A stretch of DNA of 64,000 nt. Source: Caenorhabditis elegans (taxonomy: Eukaryota > Nematoda > Chromadorea > Rhabditida > Rhabditidae). The stretch's first letter is position 1; every line of letters begins with the position of its first letter. The position numbers and the translations under genes were made by a program. Under the pieces are notes generated by a model, which was not told the origin of the DNA, ran no database searches, and saw only the letters and a list, made by a program, of their open reading frames with translations. The stretch spans positions 5,204,501 to 5,268,500 of the forward strand of contig NC_003280.10 in NCBI RefSeq assembly GCF_000002985.6, in the 5' to 3' direction. Positions 1 to 13,000 of the stretch are shown piece after piece.

Positions 1-169
1 GGAAACGGTCCCGCATTTCAGCAAATATCAGTACGAAAGAAGATAAAAGCAATGGTTCAAAGAGTGAGATTTTTGAAGATTCGCATACTTTAGTCTATCG
101 ATTATCCCGGTTTATAAACTACCACTTAAATATTTGAATAACTTTTCGTGCAATGAATCAAACGTTTAG

Positions 170-3100
170 ATAACTTGCCACCTGATATTACTGAAGCTCA
201 AATTGGTAAGGCAAATGTTGTTTTGTGATTTGTATTGTTTACTGGATTATACATCAACTTAACTTTTACATCGAACATTTATTTCAGAAACCGTCGACAG
301 TGAACTATTCGACTCGGGACCATTCAAGAAAAACTTTGCGGTACATTCAACAATAAAACCAATAATTTTTTAATGTCTAAATTTAAGTTCGGAAATGCAG
401 ACCACTCGACAGCTTCACCATTCGAAATCTCAACCACTCCGATTGAAGTTAACGAATCTCGTGCTCACAAAACTATTGAGATCTCGAACCGGTGAGTTTC
501 ATAGATTTTTAAGAATAACAGTTCTGAAGTACAATTCAGTGAGAAGGGCGCAAAATCAAGACGATGGTCTTGCCTGTGAGTTTGAGAAAAAAGCGTCGTG
601 AAACTGTTCAATGTTTCCTCGTATTCTATCATTTTCTACTAATATTTATTCTTCATAGAAATATTACTAATTTTTGTAATTATGTATTTTTATGTGTGTT
701 TCTCAAGCCTTCTACGTAAAAAATACCTATCTCCTTGCCTGCAGGGATACGGGGCTAACGGGTCTCACGGACAGATAGGTAGTTTTGTTCAAGCAGGCTT
801 ACAAAAACAGCATCATGAAAATATAGGAAGTTTATGGACATACGTTGACATGTATTTCCTTGTGTTTCCTGTGAAAGTTCTAACCCATAACTCTAATCAT
901 TCCCCGTTGTGCATGTGTTAACATTGTGTGTTGTCTTTTGCAGTGATAAGCCCGCACCGACCACCGGAGAAAAACCTGCCAAAAAGAAAGTGGAAGTTGC
1001 AAAGGATCAGAAAAATCGACGAATGACCGTGGCTCATGTCAATATGGGAATAGCCAATAAAGGATCAACTGCAGTGGTTGGAGATGACTTTTGGTCGCCT
1101 CAAAATTCGGAGAAAAAAGCTTTAAAGCACAGGTTAAGAGCTTTCCTTGCATGTTTTGCACTTTGTTGTTGCTCAGAGAGTACAATTAACATCTGTTTAC
1201 AGTAACCCAATATTTTTAAAATTCGTAGGGCAGCCGCATATTTTTTTTGTATTTTGAAAGAAGGGATTAACTGCTTCTAGCACACAAGCCACAATAGATC
1301 TCTTCTCCCCATTTTCACCTACCAGGAAATGAGGATGCTTCTCCCCATTCGTTTTTTTAACTGCTTATGGGAAAATGGTGAAGCAGAAAAAATGACGAGA
1401 CAAAATGTTCACTTGATTCAATGATACCAGAGTCCATTTGACGTTCGTTCTGGAAATCTGATTTTACGCTTGATTTATAATTGACTACGTGATATTTCCA
1501 CCCAAAAAAAATCAGTTGAGGCTCAGTAAATTTTTTGACATAAGTATATAAAAACAACTTTACGGTTTCAAAAGGCTTCCCATCCACTTGCTTTTTTCTT
1601 TCAATTTAAGTCATCCGACCAGGTGTCTCATTCAAGGCTTCTCCTTATCGATGACATATAATCCGCTCGCCCGGAAGAAGAAGGCGATAATATGGATATT
1701 TAACCGCTAAATTGCATTTATCTCTTTATCGCTGATGAGCCACGCACCGCGTAATGTAGTTGTTTGTTGCTCTGCGCTTTAACATTTGAGACCTCTATTT
1801 GTTTTCTTGAATTTTTAAGTACAAAAAATTTAAGTTAAAATATTACCAGGGGCAGACGATAAATGTCGTTTGATATTGATTTGCATGTAATATGGGCAAA
1901 AGTACAGTAAGTCGAAGCGATATATTGTACATTGTGTGTTCAGTTTTGTGTCGTAATGTCTATGATTACCCAGTTCAATAGCCTTGATGAATGGCATAAA
2001 TATTTCAGAAAGATTAATTGATTTCCAGATTATTCAATAAACTTTTAATGTTTCATGACAAATCTTTCCATTTTCAGAGCACGCCTGGAATCTCAAAACG
2101 ACGGATGTCTGTCTCCATCATCACTGAAATCGGTGCTCGACGAGATTCAAACGGAGCCAAGATGCAAGTCACCACAGCATATTGATCTGCACACTTTCAG
2201 GTAATTTCAAAACAAGTTCTCAAAATTTCTGCGAACTCAATTAAACGTTTTCAGAGATGCTGTTGATGTGAACTACCAACGGATGGCTATCACTGGAGAA
2301 GAACTCAGTGGAGTACCTCTGGAGGATCTCAAAACCGCTTCCGGACATCTCATCGAGGCTCTTCATCTCCGCTCGAAGTACATGGAACGTATTGGAAATC
2401 AGTTCCCATCAACGACTCGCAACTTCCTCAGTGGACATTACCCGGCGAACTTGCCAAAGCATCGTGTCAAGAATACGGAAACAAGTGAGTAACAACCATC
2501 TATCTCGGTTTCCAATTTCTAACTTTTTATTTCAGTTAGACAATTATGTAAGTATCAAGTTCTGGGGTATGACACTTGAATTGAATGATTCATAAAGTTT
2601 CAGTAATAGTAAGCTGCACTTTTGCACCAACTTTGAGGTTGAGATTCACACAAAAAGTAAACTTCTAATTGTGAACTATTTGTCTATCTATATCTTCCTC
2701 TATATAGGGGTCTCGGAAAAGCAACAAAAAATTACATTTTTATCAGTAGGCAGACGGGAGGCAGCTGTATGCCTACACAAAAGTTGTACTAGATTCCATT
2801 ATGTTATTTTAGCCCAAGTTCTATTCCATCCGCCCAGCGTGCCGGATTTGGAGGGTAAGAGTTTTTTGAGTGTGATGATCCGAAATTTAATGTTTTGGTT
2901 TTTTACATCTCCTGTCTAAACCGATAACAGTTACTCTCAATAAGACTAGATTACCAAACAACAACAACAACCTACAGTCATCCATCGAGTGATTCAAATA
3001 TTGTCTACTAATAGTTGTTTTCCTTTTACATTCAAACAGCGTTTCTGATTTTTGTTTGGTTTCTCACTCTTTATGTCCTTTTGACATCTTCTACTTCTAC

Positions 3101-5166
3101 CAATTATAATATCATGTTGTGTCAAATAGAAACTGATTCTTCTAGTTTTACCAGACTAATTTTCAGCCGTCCAGACATCATTCAATCCACCAGATCCGCC
3201 AAAGGATCATTGGGGAAAAAATGATCCGCTGCCAAAGTATGAGAAAATCTATCATTTGAGACGTAATCGTGGAGTGGTAAGCCTTTAAGAGTTTTCTGAA
3301 AGGAATTTAATAATTTATTTTCAGACTGAAATTTGCAATGACGATGGCTCAATTGATCAGCAATTCAAAAATGTTAATGTGACGAAGGAGGAGTTCTTAA
3401 ATGACACTGAAAAGCTGACAGCAATGATTGTTGATGGTCCACTGTTAGTTTAATATTTCGGTTTTTTTGTTCATTAATTATTTTTTCAGTAAATCATTCT
3501 GCTTCCGTCGACTTTCCTACCTTGAAAACAAGTTTCAACTTCATGTTCTTCTCAACGAACTTCGTGAGCTTCATGAGCAGAAGGGGGTGTCGCATCGAGA
3601 CTTCTATAACATCAGAAAGGTAGACACTCACATCCACGCCGCATCATCAATGAATCAGAAACATTTGCTCCGTTTCATCAAGAAGAAGATAAAGACTGAA
3701 GCTGACACGGTTGTTCTGAATAACAATGGAACAAAGGTTACAATGAAGGAAGTATTCAAGAAGATGGGAATTGATGCCTACGATTTGTCAGTTGATATGC
3801 TTGATGTTCATGCTGATCGTAATACATTCCATCGTTTCGATAAGTTCAACACAAAGTATAATCCAGTTGGAGAATCTACTCTCCGCGAGATTTTCATCAA
3901 AACTGACAATTATGTCGGTGGAAAATACTTTGCCGATTTGCTCAAGGAGGTGTTGTCGGACCTCGAGGATAGCAAGTATCAGCACGCGGAGCCAAGATTG
4001 TCGATTTACGGAAGGAGCAAGAACGAATGGGACAACCTTGCGAAATGGGCGCTCACACATGATGTATGGAGCCCGAACGCTAGATGGCTCGTTCAGATTC
4101 CTCGACTCTAGTGAGTTGAATAAAAAGTAGCATAAAATATTTGAATTCAAAATTTTCAGCGACGTCTATCGTGCAAAGAATATGGTAAAGAATTTTGACG
4201 ATATGCTTGATAACCTGTTCACCCCGTTATTCGAAGTCACCAACGATCCATCGTCTCATCCAGAGCTTCATCTCTTCCTTCAGCAAATTTCCGGAATTGA
4301 TTCAGTTGATGATGAGAGCAAGCATGAATTTGTTAATGTAAGTTACTTATTACAACAGTTTTTATAATCTCCTAATAATGTGTGTTTTTGCACAGCGCAT
4401 TTCTTGTCATTACATGTCATGTTTTCAGTTCGATCGTTCAACACCTTGCCCACCAGAGTACACTGACTTGGAGAATCCACCATACAACTATTATCTCTTC
4501 TACATGTACCGCAACATTTGCGCCTTGAATGCATTCCGCCGTGCTCGTGGACTCAACACCTTTGCACTTCGTCCACATTGTGGAGAGGCTGGCCACGTTT
4601 CGCATCTGCTCACCGGATACCTGACCAGTGAAAGTATTGCTCACGGAATTCTTCTCCGCAAGGTGCCAGTTCTTCAGTATTTGTATTATTTGACGCAAAT
4701 TGGAATCGCCATGTCACCACTGTCCAACAATTCGTTGTTCATCAGTTACCAGCGGAATCCTTTGCCAGAATATCTGCAAAAAGGACTGAATGTCTCTCTG
4801 TCCACTGATGATCCACTCCAGTTCCACTACACCAAGGAAGCATTGATGGAAGAATTCTCGATTGCTGCTCAAGTTTGGAAGCTCAGCTCATGTGATATGT
4901 GTGAGCTCGCGAGAAATAGTGTCATGCAGAGTGGATTTGAAGATAAGGTATGAGTAGAAAAAACACAAATTTCAACTTTTATTCAATCAATCTTGTATTT
5001 TCAGGTCAAAATTCACTGGCTCGGACCAAATTACAAAGAAGAAGGAGTTCTTGGCAACGATATCCACCGTACCAATGTTCCAGATATTCGTGTCAGCTTC
5101 CGTCACGAGGCTCTGGTTGATGAGCTTTACAACCTCTTCCGTGTACAAAATACTCTCAAACAGTAG
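170..5166 (+). CDS. ampd-1: AMP deaminase, 5' end uncertain
   Basis: Adenosine monophosphate deaminase hydrolyses AMP to IMP and ammonia in the purine nucleotide cycle of the cytosol. Supported exons: 170-205, 288-340, 388-491, 944-1132, 2078-2200, 2255-2484, a 12-bp microexon 2536-2547, 2813-2854, 3167-3276, 3325-3443, 3490-4110, 4160-4337, 4429-4947 and 5005-5166; the frame is continuous across all junctions. The 3490-4110 exon carries the zinc-site start [19 protein letters not shown]. The 4429-4947 exon carries the second metal/catalytic segment RPHCGEAG and the [11 protein letters not shown] motif, both diagnostic of the AMP deaminase family. The N-terminal third is Ser/Lys-rich and poorly conserved, as in the family. 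The first exons (170-491) are tentative: the third needs a TTTAAG acceptor, and no start codon could be fixed, so the true start may lie before the window. AATAAA follows at 5277. C. elegans has this enzyme as ampd-1 next to dsh-1, which fits. Confidence 0.93.
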
Positions 5167-5276
5167 TTTTCTCACACCAATTCATCCACATTTCCGTAAT
5201 CTATTTCATGTCTTTTTCCACCATTTCCCTACCACGTTCTTCTTCCTGTCGTATAGCACTTAAATTAACTCGGTGA

Positions 5277-5282
5277 AATAAA
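5277..5282 (+). terminator. polyadenylation signal of ampd-1
   Basis: AATAAA lies 111 bp after the ampd-1 stop codon. A second copy at about 5308 is an alternative. The convergent glycine-rich gene ends at 5361, so the two 3' ends lie within 200 bp of each other. Confidence 0.6.
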
Positions 5283-5360
5283 GTTTGTTGAAAATTCAAT
5301 TATTAGCAATAAAAGCAACAAAATGTACATAGAAACGGGAATTGGGGATATTCTTGATAG

Positions 5361-6281
5361 TTAACCAATTCCGATTCCCCATCCATGAGAGATTCCGATT
5401 CCGCCGATTGGTGTAGAGATTCCGAGTCCGCTTCCACCGCCAATATTCACGAGACTTCCGATTAGACCACCGCCATAACCTACAAATTGAAAATTGGAAA
5501 ATTTATTGAAAATTTTTAGGCACTTACCGTAACCTCCACCGTATCCTCCGCCATAGCCTCCACCATAACCACTGTAGCCACCATAGGATGGATAATAAGA
5601 GTTACCATATCCACTGTATGGTCCATATCTACCGTACCCATCACCGTATCGACTATAACCATATCGAGGGGCTTCATGATAATGATAATGATAATCAGGT
5701 CCACTATCTGCTCTCTCTTCATCCATTCTATCACGATATCTCTCCCGCAACCTGTAACCTTTCCTGTAATCAATTTATTTAAAAGAAAAGAAAATAGTAC
5801 TCACATTGCGGCAGCTTTTGTTCTTAAATATTGACGCCTTCGTTTTCTCCATAAATAGTATTCTAGATCTTTCTCGTCAATTTCATCATCTACCCAATCA
5901 GAACGGCGGCTCGCCTGAAACACAAATTTTTGAAAGAATTTCACTTGTATGATTTGAAAAAAAATGTTGGTATTAAAAATTTCACAAATATTTTCCAAAA
6001 TAGTTAGTAACATACCTTGAAGTTTCCGCTATCAGTTGGCTCTTCAGTTCTCTCCTTTTCCAGCTCATCTCTATAGTCTCTCACTGAATAAGGACGATCG
6101 CAAGTTGACATTTCTGGGTGCGCCCGGCAAAGCTCATCTGAAATTTCTAAAATATTAATGATCAGATAGTTTTCAAAAACTCACTGTGAAAAGCTTTACG
6201 TGCACGAAAATCATCTAGAACAGAAGCTTGTGCACTTTCAATAATTGCTGATAAAAGTACAGGTATTAGTAGAAATATCAT
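5361..6281 (-). CDS. secreted glycine/tyrosine-rich protein
   Basis: Exons 6281-6185, 6137-6016, 5914-5805, 5763-5528 and 5479-5361 join to a 227-residue protein; their lengths sum to 684 bp. The start is followed by a hydrophobic signal-peptide-like stretch (MIFLLIPVLLSAIIESAQA, residues 1-19). The middle is charged (Asp/Glu/Arg-rich, residues about 30-110). Then come a His/Tyr run and a GYGG repeat domain: fourteen or so GY or YGG units between residues about 125 and 190. It ends in a Gly/Ile-rich tail. Such GY-rich secreted proteins in nematodes include cuticle-associated and antimicrobial-like peptides, but the acidic/basic central domain is not typical of the short caenacin or nlp peptides, so no function is assigned. 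The gene converges with ampd-1. Confidence 0.8.
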
Positions 6282-7792
6282 AATTTTTATTTTATAAGAC
6301 AATACGGAAACACCTGATAGTTCTTATTGTGTGCCGGTAAAAAAATTTGATAAAAACAGTCGATATGTGTTTTTTTGGAAAACAAGATTTCCTGGGCACA
6401 CACGGGCTACACAAAATTGGGTGAGAAAAAAAGAAGCAAAGAGTAAACTGATTGAAGAATTTATCAAGTGGAGACTTTGGAGCGGTCAACTGACCGGTTT
6501 GACGAATTTCAAACCTTACTGTCCTTGAACTATTTGATGATAGAAAATCGAGAAAAATGGGGGTCTACCTGGAAAATTGGGTGGAAAAATATAGACTAAA
6601 ATTAAATGATGATGTGATGAGAAAAAAATTGAAAAAAAAACACATTCAGCTAACACTGATGTGTGTTTTGAACCCATCTAACAATTGAATACCGTCTCCA
6701 AATTTTTCGAATATGGAAACGTTTATTGAAAAAAAAAACTGCATAATTAAAACGAGTCCTCTCAGCAACTCAAAAATTAGAATGCGTCTTTTGTGATGTA
6801 CATCAACAGTTTTACCATGAAATAAATTAATCTCTTCATAAAACAATAGATCAGAAGATGCACGCCTCGAAACATTCAGAATGCTTTTTAATGATGCCGA
6901 ACACCATTTAGTCTTGGAAAATGACATTTTCAAAGGAATCAACTACATCGATAAAAGAAATGGTATTTACAATTTTTAGATAATAGAAGAGTATCGAATT
7001 GAAAAATCCCAACAAATTTCCTTTTCTCATGATGACTGTTCAATTATTGGTCTGAAAAGTTTTGTTTTTTGCTTTTTTATGCAATAAAGAGTCTGCATAA
7101 ATTAGCTTTGCACTGTTACCTTTTCAAAACCAGGGTTTCTTCAAAAAAAAAACCAGCAGGCTCAGCCAGCTCCTTCGCTCGGATAAATAAAAAAGAGTTC
7201 AATTCTACATCATGCATAATTGCCTAAAAACACTTATATCTTGGGTAATAATGCAAACTGAGCTAAATAAATTCACGGATGATTAAGACATGCCCTATAA
7301 AATTAAAAAAAAAACTGAAATTGTTTTTTGAAGTGCTTTATCAAAGTAGGGTGCTTGAAGTAATTTTTTTTAATGTGGGACCTTTTTACATTTTTAGGTT
7401 TAGAAAAGAAACAATAAACAAACTAGAAGGGATTTGTAAGCCTAAAAAGAATGAAAGTTTAATTAAATTCAAAAATGACATAATTCCATGAATAATAAAA
7501 CAATTTGGAAAAAAAAAGCTTAGGCTTAGGCTTAGGCACACAGAAACCAAAGATTCACAACATTTAAAACTGACGAGCCCGGTATATCAAAAACGCTAAT
7601 AGTAAGCTCTCGCGACACAAATTTCGTCATATTAGCAACAACATTTCTATCAAAAATTAATGTATTTGACACGTTGTTGAAACGTGTACTAGTAGTAAAT
7701 TTATTCATTTTCCCTTTATTATTTTTTTTTAATTTGACGCGACCCCACCAAATTTCAATATTCTCAATCATTGCGAAGTTTGCGTAGCTAAC
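6282..7792. other. intergenic region, no gene seen
   Basis: About 1.5 kb of AT-rich DNA with short homopolymer runs. Open stretches on either strand (for example 7279-7491 +) have no splice context, biased composition or recognisable motif. The only structured item is a three-unit TTAGGC tract at 7520-7537. Confidence 0.6.
7520..7537 (+). repeat. interstitial telomeric repeat, (TTAGGC)3
   Basis: Three perfect head-to-tail copies of TTAGGC, the C. elegans telomere unit, follow an A-rich run. This is short, but the match is exact and in register. Confidence 0.85.
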
Positions 7793-8237
7793 ATGCTCGT
7801 TCTCCGCCTCTTCAACACACAAAAAGCTCGACTGAGTCAACTTCCCAAGGCTTCAAACGAAATTGTCAAGGATTTTATTTCGAAATTGGCGAATGCAGCT
7901 GGATCCCGCGACAAACTTTCTGACTGCTTCACGCATGATTTTCAGTTTTTCGGATGCGGTTATACTGTTAATAAAGGTACGTGTTTTTCGACCCTGGAAT
8001 ATCTGAAAGTTAATATGCATACTTTCAGCCCCGTTTGTCGAAAAACATTTGGCCACTCCGAATCCCGAGCCGTTGATTCCGAAATGCTCGAGTTTCAATG
8101 GAAATGATTCAAAAATCAGCTTCACAGCTTCACATCAAGACGGACCTCGAGAGAATATTGTGGATCTCGTTATTTCGCGTGAGGAGAAGGACAGTCCATG
8201 GAGACTTCAATCGGGAAAAATTACAAATTGCCCTTGA
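7793..8237 (+). CDS. NTF2-like domain protein (small, nematode-type)
   Basis: Two exons, 7793-7976 and 8029-8237, give a 130-residue protein. The pattern is that of the small NTF2-like domain proteins abundant in Caenorhabditis. There is a helical start with SRDKLSDCFTHDFQFFGCGY, then FVEKHLA, then two beta-strand segments ending in ENIVDLVISREEKDSPWRLQSGK and a C-terminal Cys-Pro. I infer a cone-shaped alpha/beta fold with a pocket; the ligand and pathway are unknown. The intron is 52 bp with GTACGT/TTTCAG ends. The first 20 residues are basic and lack acidic residues, so a targeting peptide is possible but weak. AATAAA lies at 8243-8248, six bases after the stop. The next gene starts about 250 bp downstream on the same strand, too far and without a typical SL2 spacer to call an operon. 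Confidence 0.8.
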
Positions 8238-8493
8238 TCTTCAATAAATGTTGTCGAATGGCCTAAAATCAATAAAATACTGGCTTCGTTTTCCGTGTTC
8301 GTTCTCATTTCTCTCGAGGGAAAATTGCTAGAATTTTTTAAACAATAAATGAATAATGAAAGTAAAAGAACAAATTATCAATATAATTTCCACGGGCTTT
8401 TCTTTGAAAAAACAAAAGTAAGAGAAAAAGCAAAATGACTTCCAAGTTTCTTTATTTCATTCATTCCTAATTTTTATCAGTCAACTTGCAAAG

Positions 8494-9397
8494 ATGTCGA
8501 CAAACTTGAATATAGAAGTCAGTATCAATTTAACTGAAATCGATGTGAACGCTCAATTGTAAGTTTTTTGTTTCAATCAAATCGCCTAAATCTCAGAACT
8601 TGTTCATTTGAAGAAAGTATTCAAAATTTAATTCAATTTTTACAGAGCTGAGTTTGCTCGTTTCCAACAAGTTCGCGATGACTCGCGGTACGCACAGGAC
8701 GTTGAACGTGAGTTCGTGTTGGGGCCCATTCGACACCACCGACGGCAGCTGGAGCCATCAAGGTACACGTTTGATTCGAAAGATGAATATGATGTTTGGT
8801 TTCAGATCTGCTCCGTTGGCTTCCACAGAGCAGCCAGTAGCTCAGGCTACCACACATCCGTCAACCGAGAATGCACGGGTACCAGCTCTAGTTCTAAGGT
8901 TATCTTAATTACGCCTTAAAATATAAAAAACACAACATTTTAGATCAGGCTCATGGCGAGCTCTTCCAGTGGCACAAGGCGGTTCCTCACATATTCGTAT
9001 CTGGCCGGTGTCACGGAGTGCTACAACAACTTCGACGGCAACTCGTCATCCACCATTCACCAATACTTCGGCATCAACTTCATTTGCACCATATCAACGT
9101 CACCGAGGAAGTGCTCTACAAACTTCGGAATGCACCATTTGCTTTGAGAAGCCCGTTGATCCGAGAGGATGTCCTAAATGCCTCAAAGTCATTGGCTGTA
9201 AAAAGTGAGTTAATATGAGATATTGAAGATGTTATAATTAGGCAGTTTCCAGATGTGTGAAAAAATGGTTTGATACGTCTGCATCGAAGGCGTGCCCACT
9301 ATGTCGATTTGAATGGAAACTGCACAGAGACAACCCAGATGTTGTCAAAATTTCAACTCTTGAAGTTCTGAAAAGGCAGAAGCAAAACCGTCCATAG
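8494..9397 (+). CDS. RING-like zinc finger protein
   Basis: Five exons, 8494-8558, 8646-8762, 8806-8898, 8944-9204 and 9253-9397, join to 226 residues (681 bp with stop). The 43-bp intron 8763-8805 is required: without it the frame stops at the end of the third exon. Residues 1-150 are low-complexity, rich in Ser, Thr, Ala and Pro. Residues 155-196 form a cysteine finger: C155-x2-C158-x9-C168-x2-C171-x5-C177-x2-C180-x12-C193-P-L-C196. It has a Trp after the sixth Cys and the terminal CPLC typical of RING domains. All eight ligands are Cys; the usual RING His is absent. RING proteins are commonly E3 ubiquitin ligases, which is the likely but unproven role. AATAAA is at 9415. Confidence 0.82.
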
Positions 9398-10022
9398 ACT
9401 TATGTCATGAATACAATAAATTATTGTTACTGAAGTTTTTTTTTAATTGTACAGGATTATAATTTTACGCGTAGCCTTCCATGGGGTTTAGTAAGACTTG
9501 TCGCAAATACGGACAGAATGAACCTCTCCTATTCTCGACTAACTTCTGTTTAGAATATAAAAGGACTATATCACCGGCTTATGGCACTCGACTCACTCCA
9601 CCGAGCGGCGACACGTCTTAAGGAACCACCCTGCAAGCAACTCCAACATGGCCAAACGTCTACAACAACAAAGGAAACCCTTTCACACAGGAACTCTAGG
9701 ATCAAAAGGATGCAATTGAACTGCCAATAACACCGTGGAACAACCTTTGCTACCTTTACGTGAAAAGTCATATCCGATGTCTATATAAGGAGGAAATTGT
9801 GGAAGAAACATCAGTTTTGAATTTACTCAAGTGAACTCCATTTGCTAATGATAATATATAAATAAAGTATTGTTAATAAATGAAGTTTATAAATAAGCAT
9901 TCCACTGAACCGCCTTCGCGACAAGAATTAAGAAGGCGGCGGATAAGCAAAAATCTTGAATAAATAACAGTTTTTATACAGCTCAAAAAGTAAGCACCAA
10001 AACATTGAATTAATATTAACAG
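9398..10022. other. intergenic region with a possible small transcript
   Basis: Between the RING-like gene and the dsh-1 stop. A TATAAAAG box at 9556-9563 precedes an ATG at 9581 opening a 49-codon frame to 9730, and AATAAA occurs near 9860. The stretch is less AT-rich than its surroundings. The peptide has no recognised motif, and a second frame is also open, so it is not called as a gene. Confidence 0.3.
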
Positions 10023-13000
10023 TTAATACTCGTATCTTTGTCCAGTTGCCATAAGAAATGAATTATTTGATTCTTCATAGATTGTAGAACTATCATCAAA
10101 TGGAACATTTGCAGACGATGATGGTTTTCTGGGAAGAACAACAACTCGTCTGAAATATTTTAAAATTATATTGGGAGTTATTTCGAAAAACTATGTCAAA
10201 AATGTTAGAGTCTACCGTGTTATATAAAATTGGAACTTTTGAAGTCAGAGAAATTCAGACGAAAGTTTTTAAATTTCCAGTGCCTCACACTTTTCACTTT
10301 TTTCCAACTTAAGAAACAAGTTCTTTTGGTGTGGTTTTGAATTTTATTTTTTTCTTGAAAATGTTTAAAAAAGCTATATATCTTTACAAAATACAAAAAT
10401 TTCTTTGTATGTTTATAGTGGAAAAACTCACTGTTTTCTAATTCCACCGCCACTACTTCCACTGGTTGTACTTCCTTCTCTTCTCTGTTGCTGCAATTGA
10501 GCTGGTGGGAATGGTGAAGCCGGCATTGATGCATATCCACTTACCTGTTTATATATTTTTCAAATAATATATTTCTCACTTTGCAATGTTCGTGTGGTGT
10601 GAAATATAACAACATTCTTTTGATTCAGAATATTATTTATTATTCTGTCATTCTTGTGGGTGGCAACATTGGACTGATACATTTACATGCTACTGAGAAA
10701 TGAGGGGGCGAGAAAATAACAATGATATCGAATATAAACAATAATTTTAGGGCAAATGCAATAGAAAACAAGACGTTTTTTTTCTTAGTATAGGGTGCAT
10801 CTATTTCAGACAAGGATGTGGGGAACTCGTGAAGAAGATCGCAATTCGTGTGAATTTGAGAAGGAAATGCAACAAAAAATCGACGGACAGATTCAAAAAT
10901 AGAATAATCAAATAAAGGAAAAACATCCAAAATTACAATCACCGGGAACATATGAAATTTTGATTCATGATTGGAGACTTAGAAGTTACAAAATATTAAA
11001 TTAGAACTTATTGTAATACCGGGTACATGGTGTACTGTGAGAGAAACTATTTTGAATTATGCCATTTTGGCATTGATTACCAGACATAATGAAACATAAA
11101 CATGAAGAAAAATGATGACATTCTAAATGTGCATTACATACATGCGCGATTCGCCGTCGCTTACCATTGACGGAGCCATCCCTTTAAAAGCTCCAGGAGG
11201 GCCAGCCATACCTCCAGGTAAATGTGGGGGTGGGAGCATCACAGAGCTTCCGTTGCCAGCAGACATTCCGTTCATTCCGATGGTCCATTGGTATTTGGGT
11301 CCACCATCTTCATTTCGGAATCGGGCATAGTCTGGAAGTAATTTAGAAGATATAACAAGAAGGGTTGAATTTCATGTTTTGAATCAGGCAGGGCAGCCTT
11401 GAATGCAACCAACTTTTTTGCATTCCTATGGAGATTACAGGCAGACATTTTTGTGCATCAGTGAAAAATTTGTTTTAAAAATATAATTTGAAAAAAATAA
11501 TTTTTTAAAACAAATTTTTAACATTTCAGTTCAAAAAAATTGCATTAAAGATTTCAAAAGACCCACTTCCATCTTCATATACAAAAACTTTGACATTTTC
11601 CGAATAAATGTATACTTTCCTACCTGAACACTCATCTCCAAGGACATAATAGCACTGCTCAGTGAATGTGACCTTGTTCACCACATGTGCAATATACTTT
11701 AATTTCAGTAAATCCGCCGCAAAGTTTCGTGCTGTCTTCCGTTCTCGAAGCCCTTCAACATGATCCAAAAGCCATTCGACCAGATCAGATCCTAAAATTG
11801 AGAATTAGAATAGGCTCTACACGTTCATTCAAAACTTACCCAAGAACGACATGGGAATCGGAATTTTGAGCCATGTTCGATTTTTGATATCAAGACCAGA
11901 GCCAGGCATAGCCATTATTTCGACAACCTTCTTTTTGTCAGTGTGTATATCAAGAATAATATGAGCTCCGCCGCCGACTACTGTATTTTGACCATTTGAT
12001 CCGTTTGAGGTCACCGTTGAGCTGCTTGGCGGTCGACCATGAGGCCATTCACCAGGAATTGGTGTCGGTGCACTTTCTGGAAAAAATTTTTTAATTAATA
12101 GATATTTGTAGGAGAATAACGTAGAAGAAGAACAAAAAACAACATCGAGGCTGTCTTCCTGCCTGCCTACCTGTTTTCAAAATTTTGGTGCAGAAAAAAG
12201 GTTTGACTTAATTTTACATTCAGCCTTCAAAATTAGAGATGTGAAAAATTTCATATTTTTATTTTTGTTTCAAAAAAAAATTGAAAATTCCAAAAAGCTT
12301 TCCAAATGTTGTTCTACTTTAAAATATCCTAAAACATCAGAAGTCTGAAAAACATCAACTTGAAAGTAGCGAAGAAATGCACTGAATAAATTTCAGCCTG
12401 AAGTTGAATAGGTTGAGAGTGCAGCTTATAATTTTGCAAAAAATAAAAAGATCAATCAAATAACAGGCAGGTATTTTGTTTAGTTTTTCTACACTTCCAA
12501 TCAAAAAACCATACCTTCAACTATACTTGGCATTCCTCTCATTGCATTCGTATGCTGGATCCATGCTTGAGTATCGATTGGTCTCACAGGCTCTTCTCTG
12601 CTATTCCTTGGTATTGTGAAACAACTTTGCCCATTTTCAAAACTTTTCGCCACAGTTAATTTGATGGGGCCACGACGGCTAACAGCTTCTCTGAAAATTC
12701 ATATGTTGAAGAATAAGCTCTCAGTAAAAAATAATAATTTTTACCGTAACACATCAACAGCTTGATCGTTAGTGAAATTCTCAAAGCTGGTCTCATTGAC
12801 TTGTAAAATCATATCACCAGCTTCAATTCTTCCATCCAATGCCACTGCACCTCCCTTCATGATATTTGCTACGTAGATTCCATTATCACCACAATTAGAA
12901 GTTTGACCAACAATTGAAATGCCAAGGAAATTGACTGTATCCATATTGAGGTTCACTGTTATTACATCAAGGCTCATAGAGGACTCTGGAATTCGAATGG

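Noticed and set aside
7279-7491. 70-codon plus-strand frame rich in Lys and Phe
   Set aside because: Pure AT-driven composition with no conserved pattern or splice context.
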